Program-made: the position numbers and the translations under genes
The notes under the pieces: model-generated
Told to the model about the DNA's origin: nothing
What the model saw: only the letters and a program-made list of their open reading frames with translations
Databases searched by the model: none
Shown: positions 8,665 through 17,756 of the stretch, piece by piece
How positions within the stretch are numbered: the stretch's first letter is position 1
Layout of the letters: each line of letters opens with the position of its first letter
Assembly (NCBI RefSeq): GCF_001308015.1
Contig: NZ_LGYH01000003.1
Location: 174,857 to 238,856, forward strand
From: Neisseria sp. 83E34
Lineage (GTDB): Bacteria; Pseudomonadota; Gammaproteobacteria; Burkholderiales; Neisseriaceae
DNA length: 64,000 nt
Direction: 5' to 3'

Positions 8665-9636
8665 TTATGAAGCAGGAAAGCTGCCCATAACCAAATAAAC
8701 CGTGTAAGCAATATAAGCCGCCAGCAGCACCAAGCCTTTGGCGCGGCCGATTTTGCCGAAGCCGCCTTTGCCCAAGCAAAACACAAACAGCAACACCGTC
8801 AATGCCGGCATCACCACCATATCACGATTCAGAATTTCCGGCGCCACGTCCATAGGCGAAATCATGGCCGCCAAACCCACCACCGCCAAAGTGTTGAACA
8901 AGTTCGACCCCACCACATTGCCCAGCGCAATATCATGCTCGCCCTTGCGCGCCGCCACCACAGAAGAAGCCAGCTCTGGTAGGGAAGTGCCGATGGCCAC
9001 CACCGTCAAGCCGATAACCAAATCGCTCACCCCCAAGCTTTGCGCCACCGTAACCGCGCCCCACACCAGCAGGCGCGAGCTCAATACCAACACCAGCAAG
9101 CCCAAAGCCAGCCAAAACAAGCCCCTTCTTAAAGACATTTGCGTGTTTTCCAATTCAACCGAAATATCTTCAATCAAGTTATCCGCACCTTTCAGATTCT
9201 GCAAAACCGTGCGCGCCATATAAACCACCAAAATCACCAGCAAAGCCGCACCATTCCACACGCTTAATCTTCCATCCAGCAGCAGCAAAGCCGACAAAGC
9301 CGTGATGCCCAGCAAAACCGGCATCTCCTTTTTCACAATCTGCGGCTGCACCAAAATCGGGCTGATCAGCGCCGTAATCCCCAAAATCAGTGCAATATTC
9401 GCAATATTCGAGCCATAAGCATTGCCCAGCGCAATGCCCGGGCTGCCGTCGAGCGCCGACATCACCGACACCACAATTTCCGGCGCCGACGTGCCGAAGC
9501 CCACAATCACCATGCCGATTAACAAAGGCGACATCCCAAAATGACGCGCCGTGGCCGCCGAACCGTCAATAAAACGGTCGGCGCTCCAAACCAGCAGCAC
9601 CAAACCGATAATCACCGCTATGATCGCGTAAAGCAT
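8665..9636 (-). CDS. Calcium/sodium antiporter, YrbG/CaCA family
   Basis: A 323-residue, roughly ten-helix inner-membrane exchanger made of two homologous halves. The alpha-repeat motifs are visible: GFGTSAPEIVVSVMSAL with GNAYGSNIANIAL in the first half, and AIGTSLPELASSVVAARKGEHDIALGNVVGSN in the second. These acidic alpha-repeats bind the cation in the YrbG/NCKX superfamily. The ATG at 9636 follows AAGGAAA. Calcium is the family's usual substrate; this is inferred here. Confidence 0.92.
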   Translation of the reverse strand: MLYAIIAVIIGLVLLVWSADRFIDGSAATARHFGMSPLLIGMVIVGFGTSAPEIVVSVMSALDGSPGIALGNAYGSNIANIALILGITALISPILVQPQIVKKEMPVLLGITALSALLLLDGRLSVWNGAALLVILVVYMARTVLQNLKGADNLIEDISVELENTQMSLRRGLFWLALGLLVLVLSSRLLVWGAVTVAQSLGVSDLVIGLTVVAIGTSLPELASSVVAARKGEHDIALGNVVGSNLFNTLAVVGLAAMISPMDVAPEILNRDMVVMPALTVLLFVFCLGKGGFGKIGRAKGLVLLAAYIAYTVYLVMGSFPAS

Positions 9637-9731
9637 TATTTTCCTTAAGTTTTAAAAAATGAAAGCCGCGTATTGTAACATTGTTCAACCCTTAAGCGTA
9701 TGCGGTTTTGTTTTATAGGATGGAATATGAA

Positions 9732-9763
9732 ATGCCTGTCTGAAAAAGGTTTCAGACAGGCAT
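9732..9763 (-). terminator. Inverted DUS pair downstream of the Fic gene
   Basis: A facing DUS pair lies 230 bp past the Fic stop, inside a repeat-bearing gap, so it may not serve that gene. Confidence 0.5.
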
Positions 9764-9802
9764 CGGGTAGGTTTGGTTTTAGTATCATTAATAATGTAAG
9801 CA

Positions 9803-9962
9803 GTAGGTTGGATTTTTGAATCTGATAAAGGATTTCTCAAATGTCGGATACGAGTATCCGGTTTACGGTAACAGTAGGGTGTGGTCAAAGACGCGCACGC
9901 GGTTTTAGTTTAGATAGACAAACAGCGCGTGCGTGTCAAAGGCATACAAACTACATACAGGC
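9803..9962. repeat. Intergenic repeat cluster (two families)
   Basis: The gap between the antiporter and the Fic gene carries GTAGGTTGGATTTTTGAATC, then the palindrome GTCGGATACGAGTATCCGG (9843), then TAGGGTGTG with GCGCACGCGGT and GCGCGTGCGTG (9873-9962). The same motifs recur at 18.6, 21.1, 22.0 and 22.2 kb. No gene is supported in 9637-9992. Confidence 0.6.
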
Positions 9963-9992
9963 CACAGCTTGTATAAAAATTTGTTTAGTAAA

Positions 9993-11315
9993 TTATTTTC
10001 TTTGATTTAATAAATTAACGATATCTTGCCTAGCAATGTAAATAGAAGTTCTATCCGAAGTGGATTTCAATAAAATTTTGTGGTCTGACAAATGTTCTAA
10101 ATATTTTCTTGCCGTATTATCTGTAACTCCTAATGAATTTTTGACTTCTTTTGCAGTGAATACTTTACCTGGATTTTTAATAGCTTTTTTCAATAAAATA
10201 ATTTCTTTTGAATTTAAATCGTGATATACCGATGTCTTAGATAGCCAAGCTAATGTCTCTGTAAATTCTTTATGTTTTCTATCAAGGAATTTAAATAGTT
10301 CTTCAATCGATTTTTTTATTGTATACAATTGGTGTTCGATGAAATAAGTTAAATCATTATCATCGGTTTCTGTATATAAATAAGCTCTTGCATATTTAGC
10401 AGGTGCTTCTTTTAAGAGCTTACTAATAGAAATATATTCAAACTCATTGTAATTATTTTTCATCACGAACCAATAAAATAATGCCCTTGCAGTTCTACCG
10501 TTTCCATCAAAGAAGGGATGTTCATAACCTAACATAAAATGCAAAATAATTGCTTTTATTATAGGATGAATAAATTCTTTTTCTTTATGCTCATAATTGG
10601 CAAAGTCGCATAGTTTCTGTAACCTTTCTGATAAATCTTGGTGTGAAGGAGGTAGATGTAAAATTTCATTGTAATAATTACTAACATAGACATCATCCTT
10701 ATTTCTTAACATTCCAGGAGATATTTTTCTATCATCTATACCTTGAGTTGCAATCAAATGAAAATTTAAAATTAAATCAATATCTAATTTACAATCTTTT
10801 TTTTCAATTACCTGTTTCATTAAAAGGTAATTATTCAAAATCATTTTTTCATCGTTACTTTGAGGAGCTCTTTCCTCTTCAAGCATTTGTAAGGCAACAG
10901 CTCTAGTAGTAGCTGCACCTTCCAATTGCGAGCTGGAAATAGATTCTTCATATTTCAAAGAACTGGACCAAAACTCATGCTTATTTGCTTTATCCATATA
11001 AAAATTTAATAACCTAGCTCTTAATTCATCAATTTGATGGAGTAACGAGTGGCAATTATTTGGTATATTAAACTTGAAATTTAATCCAGATTTATCTTTT
11101 AATCTTACACTGCGAGAAGAACCCTCTCTAACAAGTTTGAGCTTGAGCCATCTTTTTTCATTAAGATCAGTATCCTTAGATAAACGACGCAATTTATCCC
11201 AATGAATATAAGCTTCATCAGATTCAGGCATTTCAACTGACATTACCTCATGAAATTGAGCTATATATTTCTGCATTAATTCACTGATATTTTTTGGCTT
11301 TTCTACTTTTCTCAT
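9993..11315 (-). CDS. Fic-domain protein with C-terminal winged helix
   Basis: The 440-residue protein carries a complete Fic motif HPFFDGNGRTAR, the active loop that transfers AMP (or another nucleotide group) to target hydroxyls. Upstream, SSSQLEGAATTRAV matches the inhibitory helix of class II Fic proteins, where the Glu blocks the ATP site. The C-terminal 80 residues contain a helix-turn-helix-like KNSLGVTDNTARKYLEHL, suggesting DNA binding and autoregulation. The gene is strikingly AT-rich compared with polA next to it, which points to acquisition. No separate antitoxin gene is visible. A palindrome overlaps the ribosome-binding region. Confidence 0.92.
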   Translation of the reverse strand: MRKVEKPKNISELMQKYIAQFHEVMSVEMPESDEAYIHWDKLRRLSKDTDLNEKRWLKLKLVREGSSRSVRLKDKSGLNFKFNIPNNCHSLLHQIDELRARLLNFYMDKANKHEFWSSSLKYEESISSSQLEGAATTRAVALQMLEEERAPQSNDEKMILNNYLLMKQVIEKKDCKLDIDLILNFHLIATQGIDDRKISPGMLRNKDDVYVSNYYNEILHLPPSHQDLSERLQKLCDFANYEHKEKEFIHPIIKAIILHFMLGYEHPFFDGNGRTARALFYWFVMKNNYNEFEYISISKLLKEAPAKYARAYLYTETDDNDLTYFIEHQLYTIKKSIEELFKFLDRKHKEFTETLAWLSKTSVYHDLNSKEIILLKKAIKNPGKVFTAKEVKNSLGVTDNTARKYLEHLSDHKILLKSTSDRTSIYIARQDIVNLLNQRK

Positions 11316-11321
11316 AATTCA

Positions 11322-11347
11322 TATCTCAATAATTTATTTTTGAGATA
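11322..11347 (-). promoter_or_regulatory. Candidate operator over the Fic ribosome-binding region
   Basis: TATCTCAA (11322-11329) and TTGAGATA (11340-11347) form an 8-bp inverted repeat with a 10-bp AT spacer, beginning 6 bp upstream of the Fic start codon. It could bind the protein's own winged helix. This is inference from position and symmetry. Confidence 0.4.
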
Positions 11348-11383
11348 AATTCTATACTGAAAGAATAATAGGGTCAAATAAAC

Positions 11384-14170
11384 TCAATGTGCCTCTTCCC
11401 AATTCTCCCCCACGCCCACTTCGGCCACCAGCGGCACGCCCAGCATGCCTTCTGCCACTCCGGCCATAATCTCGGGCAGTTTTGTTTTCACTAAATCCAA
11501 CTCCGATTCGGGTACTTCCAGCACCAATTCGTCGTGCACCTGCATGATGAGTTTGCTTTGGAGGCCGTCTGAAACGAGCCAGTTGCGGACGGCGATCATG
11601 GCGCGTTTGATGAGGTCGGAGGCTGTGCCTTGCATGGGGGCGTTGATGGCGGCGCGTTCGGCGCCGGCGCGGGCGTTGGCGTTTTTGTTGTGGATGTCGG
11701 GCAGGTAGAGGCGGCGGCCGAACAGGGTTTCTACGTAGCCTTGGGCGGCGGCTTGTTCTTTGGTGCGCTGCATGTAGTCGGCCACGCCGGGGTAGCGGGC
11801 GAAGTAGCGGTCAATAAAGTTTTTGGCGGAAAGGTTGTCGATGCCCAGTGATTTGGCGAGGCCGTATTGGCCCATGCCGTAGATGAGGCCGAAGTTGATG
11901 GTTTTGGCGTAGCGTCGCTGTTCGCTGCTCACGCTCTCTTGTGCGACGCCGAACACTTCGGCGGCGGTGCGGCGGTGGATGTCTTCGCCGTTTTTAAAGG
12001 CTTCGATCAGGGTTTTGTCGCCGCTCAAATGCGCCATGATACGCAACTCGATTTGGGAATAGTCGGCGGACACAATCACGCTGCCTGCGGGTGCGGTAAA
12101 GGCGCGGCGCACGCGGCGGCCTTCTTCGGTGCGGATGGGGATGTTTTGCAGGTTGGGGTTGTTGCTGGCGAGGCGGCCGGTGATGGCGACGGCTTGGGCG
12201 TAGGTGGTATGCACGCGGCCGGTGTGCGGGTTGATCATCTCGGGCAGTTTGTCGGTGTAGGTGGACTTGAGTTTGGCTAGACCACGGTTTTGTAAGATGA
12301 TTTTGGGCAGCGGGTAGTCGAGCGCGAGTTGCTCGAGCACGGCTTCGTTGGTGGAAATGCCGCCGGACGCGGTTTTTTTCAACCCTTTGGTGGGAATGCC
12401 CATTTTGTCGAACAGGATTTCTTGCAGTTGTTTGGGCGAGTTGAGGTTGAAGGGCTGGCCTGCGGCTGCGTAGGCTTGCTGCTCCAGCGCCAGCAGTTGG
12501 GTACCGATTTCGTGGCTTTGTTGGGCGAGTTCGTTTTTGTCGATGAGTACGCCGTTACGCTCCATTTCAAACAGCACTTGGGCCACGGGCAGCTCCATGT
12601 TTTGATACATTTCAAGCTGTTTTTCGTCCATTTGTGCTTTCAGCCAGCCTTCGATACGCAGGGCAAAATCGGCATCTTGGGCGGCGTATTCGGTGGCTTG
12701 TTCGAGGCCGACATCGGCAAACGAAATCTGCTTCGCGCCTTTGCCGCACAGGGATTCGTAGGTAATGGTGGGCAGGCCGAGCCAGCGTTGGGAAAGCTCG
12801 TCGAGGCCGTGTCCCAAGTGGCTTTCGATGATGTAGGAAGCGAGCATGGCATCGCCGGCAATGCCGTTCAGGGCAATGCCGTAGTTAGCAAAAATGTGCT
12901 GGTCGTATTTGAGGTTTTGGCCGATTTTTTTGAGTTCCGCATTCTCCAAATGGGGTTTCAGACGGCCTAATACGTCTTGCAAATCAAGCTGTTCGGGCGC
13001 GGCGGTGGGCGTGTGGCCGAGCGGGATATACACGGCTTCTCCTGCTTTGAAAGCAATGCTGATGCCGACGAGTTGCGCTTCCATCGGATTGAGGCTGGAG
13101 GTTTCGGTATCGATGCCGATGGAGTCGGCTTGCGACAATTTGTCCAGCAGGGCGGCGAATTGGCTTTCTGTGGTAACGGCTTGATAATCCAGAGCTTCAG
13201 GGGCTTGGGCGATACCGATTTCTTTTTCAGACGGCCTCTCTGCGGCTAATGCGGCCTGTTCGCCGATATGTGCCGCGCCGAACAAATCGCCGTTGCCTTC
13301 GTGCATGCGCTCTTCGGCTTCTTTCAGCCAAGTACGGAAGTTGAGGCGTTTGAATTCCACCGCCAGTTGCGACCATTTCGGCGTGGTGCGGCGCAAGCTT
13401 TCGAGGCCGTCGTCCATATCGTTGTGCAAATCCACATCGGTTTTGATGGTAACCAGTTGGTAAGACAAGGGCAGCCTCGGCAGCGCGGCTTGCAGGTTTT
13501 CGCCGACTTTGCCTTTGATTTCAGCCGCATGGTCGATCACGTTTTGCAGCGTGCCGTATTGCTCCAGCCATTTCGCGGCGGTTTTGGGGCCGCATTTGTC
13601 CACGCCGGGCACGTTGTCCACCTTGTCGCCGATTAAGGTCAGATAATCAATGATTTGCTCGGGCCGCACGCCGAATTTGTTTTTCACGCCTTCGATATCG
13701 AGCTTTTCGTTGCTCATGGTGTTCACCAGGGTAACGTGCTCGGAAACCAATTGCGCCATGTCTTTATCGCTGGTGGAAATCACCACCTGCCAGCCCGCTT
13801 CTTCGCCTTTTTTCGCCAGCGTGCCGATGACATCGTCGGCTTCCACATCGGGCACAACCAGCACCGGCCAGCCCATCAGCCGCACCATTTCCGGCAGCAT
13901 TTCAGCTTGCGGGCGCAATTCGTCGGGCATTGGCGGGCGCGTGGCTTTGTAGTCGGGATACATTTTGTGGCGGAAGTTGTCGCCCTTGGCATCGAACACC
14001 ACCGCGCAATAACTGTGCACGTAATCGGCACGAAGGCGGCGCAACATGTTGAGCACGCCGTAAAGCGCGCCGGTGGGCGTGCCGTCGGGTGCGGTAAGCG
14101 GCGCCATGGCGTGAAAAGCGCGGTAGAGGTAGGAAGAGCCGTCGACGAGGAGGAGGGTGTGTTGGGTCAT
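11384..14170 (-). CDS. polA: DNA polymerase I
   Basis: The 928-residue enzyme has all three domains: an N-terminal 5'-3' exonuclease (LLVDGSSYLYRAFHA, DVEADDVIGTLA), a 3'-5' proofreading domain with DTETSSL intact, and a family A polymerase domain with ADYSQIELRIMAHLSGD, RRYAKTINFGLIYGM and QVHDELVLEV. It fills gaps in repair and replaces Okazaki primers. The start ATG is preceded by a reversed DUS whose ACAGG sits about 7 bases upstream and may serve as the Shine-Dalgarno. Three canonical-type DUS (AGGCCGTCTGAA, 11562, 12957 and 13226) lie inside the coding region. Confidence 0.98.
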   Translation of the reverse strand: MTQHTLLLVDGSSYLYRAFHAMAPLTAPDGTPTGALYGVLNMLRRLRADYVHSYCAVVFDAKGDNFRHKMYPDYKATRPPMPDELRPQAEMLPEMVRLMGWPVLVVPDVEADDVIGTLAKKGEEAGWQVVISTSDKDMAQLVSEHVTLVNTMSNEKLDIEGVKNKFGVRPEQIIDYLTLIGDKVDNVPGVDKCGPKTAAKWLEQYGTLQNVIDHAAEIKGKVGENLQAALPRLPLSYQLVTIKTDVDLHNDMDDGLESLRRTTPKWSQLAVEFKRLNFRTWLKEAEERMHEGNGDLFGAAHIGEQAALAAERPSEKEIGIAQAPEALDYQAVTTESQFAALLDKLSQADSIGIDTETSSLNPMEAQLVGISIAFKAGEAVYIPLGHTPTAAPEQLDLQDVLGRLKPHLENAELKKIGQNLKYDQHIFANYGIALNGIAGDAMLASYIIESHLGHGLDELSQRWLGLPTITYESLCGKGAKQISFADVGLEQATEYAAQDADFALRIEGWLKAQMDEKQLEMYQNMELPVAQVLFEMERNGVLIDKNELAQQSHEIGTQLLALEQQAYAAAGQPFNLNSPKQLQEILFDKMGIPTKGLKKTASGGISTNEAVLEQLALDYPLPKIILQNRGLAKLKSTYTDKLPEMINPHTGRVHTTYAQAVAITGRLASNNPNLQNIPIRTEEGRRVRRAFTAPAGSVIVSADYSQIELRIMAHLSGDKTLIEAFKNGEDIHRRTAAEVFGVAQESVSSEQRRYAKTINFGLIYGMGQYGLAKSLGIDNLSAKNFIDRYFARYPGVADYMQRTKEQAAAQGYVETLFGRRLYLPDIHNKNANARAGAERAAINAPMQGTASDLIKRAMIAVRNWLVSDGLQSKLIMQVHDELVLEVPESELDLVKTKLPEIMAGVAEGMLGVPLVAEVGVGENWEEAH

Positions 14171-14174
14171 GGTA

Positions 14175-14187
14175 ATGCCTGTCTGAA
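14175..14187 (-). promoter_or_regulatory. DUS acting as polA leader and possible ribosome-binding site
   Basis: On the polA strand the site reads TTCAGACAGGCAT and ends 4 bases before the ATG. No other purine-rich Shine-Dalgarno is visible, so the ACAGG within the uptake sequence is the best candidate. Confidence 0.5.
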
Positions 14188-14272
14188 AAATGGATAGATG
14201 GTGGAATTATAAGGGATATGGGCGGTGAACTTTATAATCAATGTGAAATTAGAGCCGTAACAGTGCGTTCGG

Positions 14273-14297
14273 CATACCCGGGCTTGATCCGGGTATG
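14273..14297. repeat. Palindromic intergenic repeat CATACCCGGG/CCGGGTATG
   Basis: CATACCCGG and CCGGGTATG are separated by GCTTGAT. Related copies are near 46926 and 21205. Function unknown. Confidence 0.5.
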
Positions 14298-14320
14298 ACG
14301 GTAAAGCAGGATAATTAAGT

Positions 14321-14379
14321 ATGCCTGTCTGAAAATATAGTTGCGCAGAAATCCGCATTGATCGTTTTCAGGCAGGCAT
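14321..14379. repeat. Widely spaced imperfect inverted DUS pair
   Basis: ATGCCTGTCTGAA (14321) faces TTCAGGCAGGCAT (one mismatch) about 33 bases later. Confidence 0.45.
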
Positions 14380-14384
14380 ATGTT

Positions 14385-14410
14385 AAAAAACCCGCTTGAT
14401 GCGGGTTTTG
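14385..14410 (-). terminator. Rho-independent terminator of the CsbD gene
   Basis: AACCCGC-TTGA-GCGGGTT stem with a T-run on the minus strand, 22 bp after the CsbD stop. This one is not DUS-based. Confidence 0.8.
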
Positions 14411-14432
14411 CTGTGCTGGCTTGTGCCGGAGG

Positions 14433-14630
14433 TTAATTGCTGTTCATCCAATCGTCCAACTCTTTTTCGGCTTGCTCTTTGGTGTAGCCGTAGCGTTCTT
14501 GGATTTTACCGGCAAGCTGGTCGCGTTTGCCTTCGGCAACTTTCCAATCGTCATCGGTTAATTTGCCCCATTTTTCTTTGGCTTTTCCGACAAATTGTTC
14601 CCATTTACCTTCGATTTGATCCCAGTTCAT
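14433..14630 (-). CDS. CsbD-family stress protein
   Basis: A 65-residue hydrophilic protein that opens with MNWDQIEGKWEQFVGKAKEKWG and ends in ELDDWMNSN, the full-length CsbD-like pattern of repeated short amphipathic stretches (GKxKEKWGKLTDDD). CsbD proteins are general-stress products of unknown biochemical role. AGAGGAA lies before the ATG. It is transcribed away from a DUF1328 gene across an AT-rich gap; these two families often appear together in stress regulons. Confidence 0.92.
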   Translation of the reverse strand: MNWDQIEGKWEQFVGKAKEKWGKLTDDDWKVAEGKRDQLAGKIQERYGYTKEQAEKELDDWMNSN

Positions 14631-15116
14631 ATGGATTCCTCTCTTAATCGTTTATTAATGTTGAAAAATAACGCATTGTGCGTAATAAACAGATAGAGCA
14701 GGTTCGTTATTTTTCAATGATAATGTTTGGTTATTAACATAATTGATAGGAAAAAAGTATAGAGAACATGCTTTTATATGTGTGTCTTAATATGATTTTT
14801 ACTGTAAATGCCAAACTGTTAATTTATGGATATTTAGTGATATTTTAAAAAGTTTATTGAAATCATTATGTTATTGTTTAAATGAATTTATATGCATTAT
14901 ATGGAAAGATGTTTATCCACAGATTATTTACATAGTTTGCTGTAAATATTGATTTAATTTGTGAAACTTTATCTAGATTGTAGATTTTTATTAATTTATG
15001 TAATTGGTGTGGGCGGGTTAGTGTGTTAGTGTAAGTAGCAATCCGCTGTGTTTGGGAGAAGATGTTGTGGCGGATTGATATAACACACTAAATTTTTTAA
15101 TAAAAAAGGAAAGAAT
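14631..15116. other. AT-rich spacer between the CsbD and DUF1328 genes
   Basis: About 485 bp, strongly AT-rich, without a supported gene. A perfect DnaA-box-like TTATCCACA is at 14913-14921 but I see no cluster of boxes. The stretch must hold the promoters of the two divergent small genes; I cannot place them with confidence. Confidence 0.5.
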
Positions 15117-15275
15117 ATGCTACGCTACTCTGTTATATTTTTTGTGATCGCGATTATTGCGGGTGTTTTAGGTTTCGGCGGTATTGCCGGCAGTGCTGCC
15201 AGCATTGCGAAAATTCTGTTTGTCGGCTTTTTGATTTTGGCTGTGTTGTCGCTGATTTTCGGTCGTAAGCGATAA
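15117..15275 (+). CDS. DUF1328 small membrane protein
   Basis: This 52-residue gene translates as [20 protein letters not shown], then [20 protein letters not shown], ending LSLIFGRKR. Two hydrophobic helices around a [15 protein letters not shown] centre are the DUF1328 (YtjA-like) signature. AAGGAAAG sits 5-12 bases before the ATG. A DUS terminator follows. Function unknown, usually stress-associated; its divergent partner is a CsbD protein. Confidence 0.9.
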   Translation: MLRYSVIFFVIAIIAGVLGFGGIAGSAASIAKILFVGFLILAVLSLIFGRKR

Positions 15276-15297
15276 AAAACGGTATTTCAATAAAATA

Positions 15298-15329
15298 ATG
15301 CCTGTCTGAATCGGTTTTCAGACAGGCAT
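15298..15329. terminator. Inverted DUS pair between convergent genes
   Basis: The facing pair serves both the DUF1328 gene and the DASS transporter on the other strand. Confidence 0.75.
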
Positions 15330-15345
15330 TATTGTTTAGGAGGTA

Positions 15346-16809
15346 TTACCAATGGCCGAGCATTTTCCACCAAATGCCGCCGATAAGCACAAACACGATA
15401 ACGTTGACCACGCTCATGATAAAGCCCGCTTTCCACCATTCGTTTAAGGTGGTATAGCCGGAACCGAAAATCACAGGTGATGTGCCGGTGGCGTAGTGGG
15501 TGAGCGTCATCATAATGTTGGAAGCGGCCGCCATTAAGAGGGCAAACAGCATAGGCGGCGCGCCCAATGAGATACCCGCAGCGTAGAACGCGCCGAACAT
15601 GGCGGTGATGTGGGCGGTGGTGCTGGCAAACATATAATGCGCATAAAGATAAGCCAGCATCAGCAGGGCGGATGCGCCGATCCAGCCTAAACCCAAATGG
15701 GAAATGCCGTCTTCCAGCGTGCCGGAAAACCAGGCGATTAAGCCGAGTTTGTTGAGGAAGGTGGCCATCATCACCAAAGCGGCAAACCAAGTGACCGTAT
15801 CCCACGCGCCTTTTTCTTTCAGCACGTCATCCCAAGTAAGCACGCCGGTGAGCAGCAGCAACACCAAGCCGATAAATGCCGTGGCCGTGGCATCTACCGC
15901 GAACGCTTTGCCAAAAATCATGGCGGGAACGCCGGCCCAAAGCAGCAATACGGCAAACACGCCCAGCATGATTTTTTCCGCGCCGCTCATCGGCCCCAGT
16001 TTGGCCAATTCTTCTTTGGCAAACTGCGCTGCATTCGGCGTGTTTTTGATTTCGGGCGGGAAGATGAAATAAAGCACCAACGGCATCAACGCAATCGCAG
16101 CCAAACCGGGCAGCAGCATGGCCAGTGCCCAAGTTCCCCAAGTAAGATGGATTTCGGAGCCTGTGGCATCGGCCACCAGATTCACCACCAGCGGGTTGGG
16201 CGCAGTGGCGGTGATAAACATGGCCGAGGTAATCGGGTTGCTGTGGTAATTGACCAGCGCCAGATATTTACCCATACGGCTTTGCGTGCCTTTTTCGGGG
16301 TCGGAATCGTAGCTACTGGCAATCGCTTTCATAATCGGGTGGATAATGCCGCCGCCGCGCGCCGTGTTGCTCGGCGTAACCGGCGCAATCAGTAGCTCGG
16401 AAAATGCCAAACTATATCCGATGCCCAGCGTTTTTTTACCGAACACGGAAATAAACAGATAGCCGATGCGCGCGCCCAAACCGGTTTTCAGGATGCCGCG
16501 GGAAATCATGATCGACACGCCGATCAGCCAAATCAGGGGGCTGGCAAAGCTGCTTAATGCGTCTTTCATGGCATTGTCAGGTTTTTCCGCGGTAACGCCG
16601 GTTACCGCCACCAGCATAATCGCCAGCATGGCCAGCGCGCCGATGGGCATGGCTTTGCCGATAATTGCCGCGATGATGCCCACAAACATCGCCAGCAGAT
16701 GCCAGGCTTGCGGCGCAACCCCTGCGGGTACGGGAATCAGAAACCAAATGACCAGGGCGATTGCCAGTGCAACCGCAGCAGGTATCGGCTTAAAACCCAA
16801 TTTATCCAT
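15346..16809 (-). CDS. DASS-family dicarboxylate/anion transporter
   Basis: A 487-residue inner-membrane carrier with about twelve helices. The family motif TPSNTARGGGIIHPI is at roughly residues 146-160, with ITATAPNPLVV further on, both typical of the SLC13/DASS group (CitT, SodiT1, YbhI). These move citrate, succinate, malate or 2-oxoglutarate by exchange or with sodium. The exact substrate cannot be read from sequence. It is a single gene with its own terminator region. Confidence 0.88.
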   Translation of the reverse strand: MDKLGFKPIPAAVALAIALVIWFLIPVPAGVAPQAWHLLAMFVGIIAAIIGKAMPIGALAMLAIMLVAVTGVTAEKPDNAMKDALSSFASPLIWLIGVSIMISRGILKTGLGARIGYLFISVFGKKTLGIGYSLAFSELLIAPVTPSNTARGGGIIHPIMKAIASSYDSDPEKGTQSRMGKYLALVNYHSNPITSAMFITATAPNPLVVNLVADATGSEIHLTWGTWALAMLLPGLAAIALMPLVLYFIFPPEIKNTPNAAQFAKEELAKLGPMSGAEKIMLGVFAVLLLWAGVPAMIFGKAFAVDATATAFIGLVLLLLTGVLTWDDVLKEKGAWDTVTWFAALVMMATFLNKLGLIAWFSGTLEDGISHLGLGWIGASALLMLAYLYAHYMFASTTAHITAMFGAFYAAGISLGAPPMLFALLMAAASNIMMTLTHYATGTSPVIFGSGYTTLNEWWKAGFIMSVVNVIVFVLIGGIWWKMLGHW

Positions 16810-16952
16810 ACCGGATACTCCTTGATGATTATTGTATAAAAATAAGAAACGATTCTAACGCTATTTTATTGCCGGAAAAATGATATGGCACAAATAAAAT
16901 AATTCAGTTATCCTCAAACCCCTGTCTGAAAAATTAACAAAGGAGAAAAAGC

Positions 16953-17687
16953 ATGACAATTCAAACCCGTACCCTAAGCTACACCGATTCGCAAGGCGTC
17001 ACCCTCAAAAGCCATCTCTGTCTGCCCAAGCAAGCTGTAGACGGCCTTTCCGGCGTGTTGGTAGCGCCGGAATGGTGGGGCTTGAGTGAACACGTCAAAC
17101 GCAGCGCCGAGCGTTTGGCCGAAGCCGGCTACGCGGCGCTGGCGATCGATTTATACGGCGATGCACTGCTCACCGACAAAGCAGACGTAGCCAACCAAAA
17201 CATGACTTATCTGCTTGAACACCCCGAAATCCTTAACGATCGCACCGACCTTGCGCTGACCCAACTGCAAAACCTGCCCGAAGTGGCGCAAATAAATGTG
17301 GGCGCCGTCGGCTTCTGCTTCGGCGGCAAAGTGGTGCTGGATATGGCGCGCCGCGGCCTGCCGCTCAAGGCCGTAACCAGTTTCCACGGCATCCTCACGC
17401 CCGCCGTGCTTGCGCTTGAAGGCATGGTGAAGGGCGAAATCCTGGTGCAGCACGGCGAGGCCGACACGCTCACCACTATGGACGACGTGGCCGCGTTCCG
17501 TAAAGAAATGGATGATGCCAAAGTGGTTTACCATATCGACGTGTTCCCCGGCGTGAAACACGGTTTCACCAATCCGCAAGCCACCGAAAACGGCGAGAAA
17601 AACCATGTCGATTTTCTCGACTACAATGCCGAGGCCGCCGAAACCAGCTGGCGCAATATGCTGGGTTTTTTAGAGCGCCATTTATAA
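16953..17687 (+). CDS. Dienelactone hydrolase family protein
   Basis: A 244-residue alpha/beta hydrolase. The nucleophile elbow GFCFGGK carries the family's cysteine in place of serine, HGEADTLTT supplies the acid, and FPGVKHGF supplies the histidine, giving the Cys-Asp-His triad of carboxymethylenebutenolidase. Start ATG follows AAGGAG by seven bases. Its true substrate is unknown, since no aromatic catabolism genes are nearby. Confidence 0.9.
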   Translation: MTIQTRTLSYTDSQGVTLKSHLCLPKQAVDGLSGVLVAPEWWGLSEHVKRSAERLAEAGYAALAIDLYGDALLTDKADVANQNMTYLLEHPEILNDRTDLALTQLQNLPEVAQINVGAVGFCFGGKVVLDMARRGLPLKAVTSFHGILTPAVLALEGMVKGEILVQHGEADTLTTMDDVAAFRKEMDDAKVVYHIDVFPGVKHGFTNPQATENGEKNHVDFLDYNAEAAETSWRNMLGFLERHL

Positions 17688-17693
17688 ACACAC

Positions 17694-17735
17694 CGAGTAT
17701 GACGAACGTACTATTTTTTAAGTTGATTCACTATC
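17694..17735 (-). repeat. Correia-like element end upstream of the CDF gene
   Basis: Read on the minus strand this gives ATAGTGAATCAACTTAAAAA then ATAGTACGTTCGTCATACTC, nearly identical to the element at 753-787. It occupies most of the spacer between the hydrolase and the transporter gene. Confidence 0.5.
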
Positions 17736-17756
17736 ACACAAAGGCAGGATTTCGAC

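Noticed and set aside
14913..14921. Replication origin suspected from a DnaA box in AT-rich DNA
   Set aside because: Only one box is present and no dnaA, dnaN or gidA gene is near.
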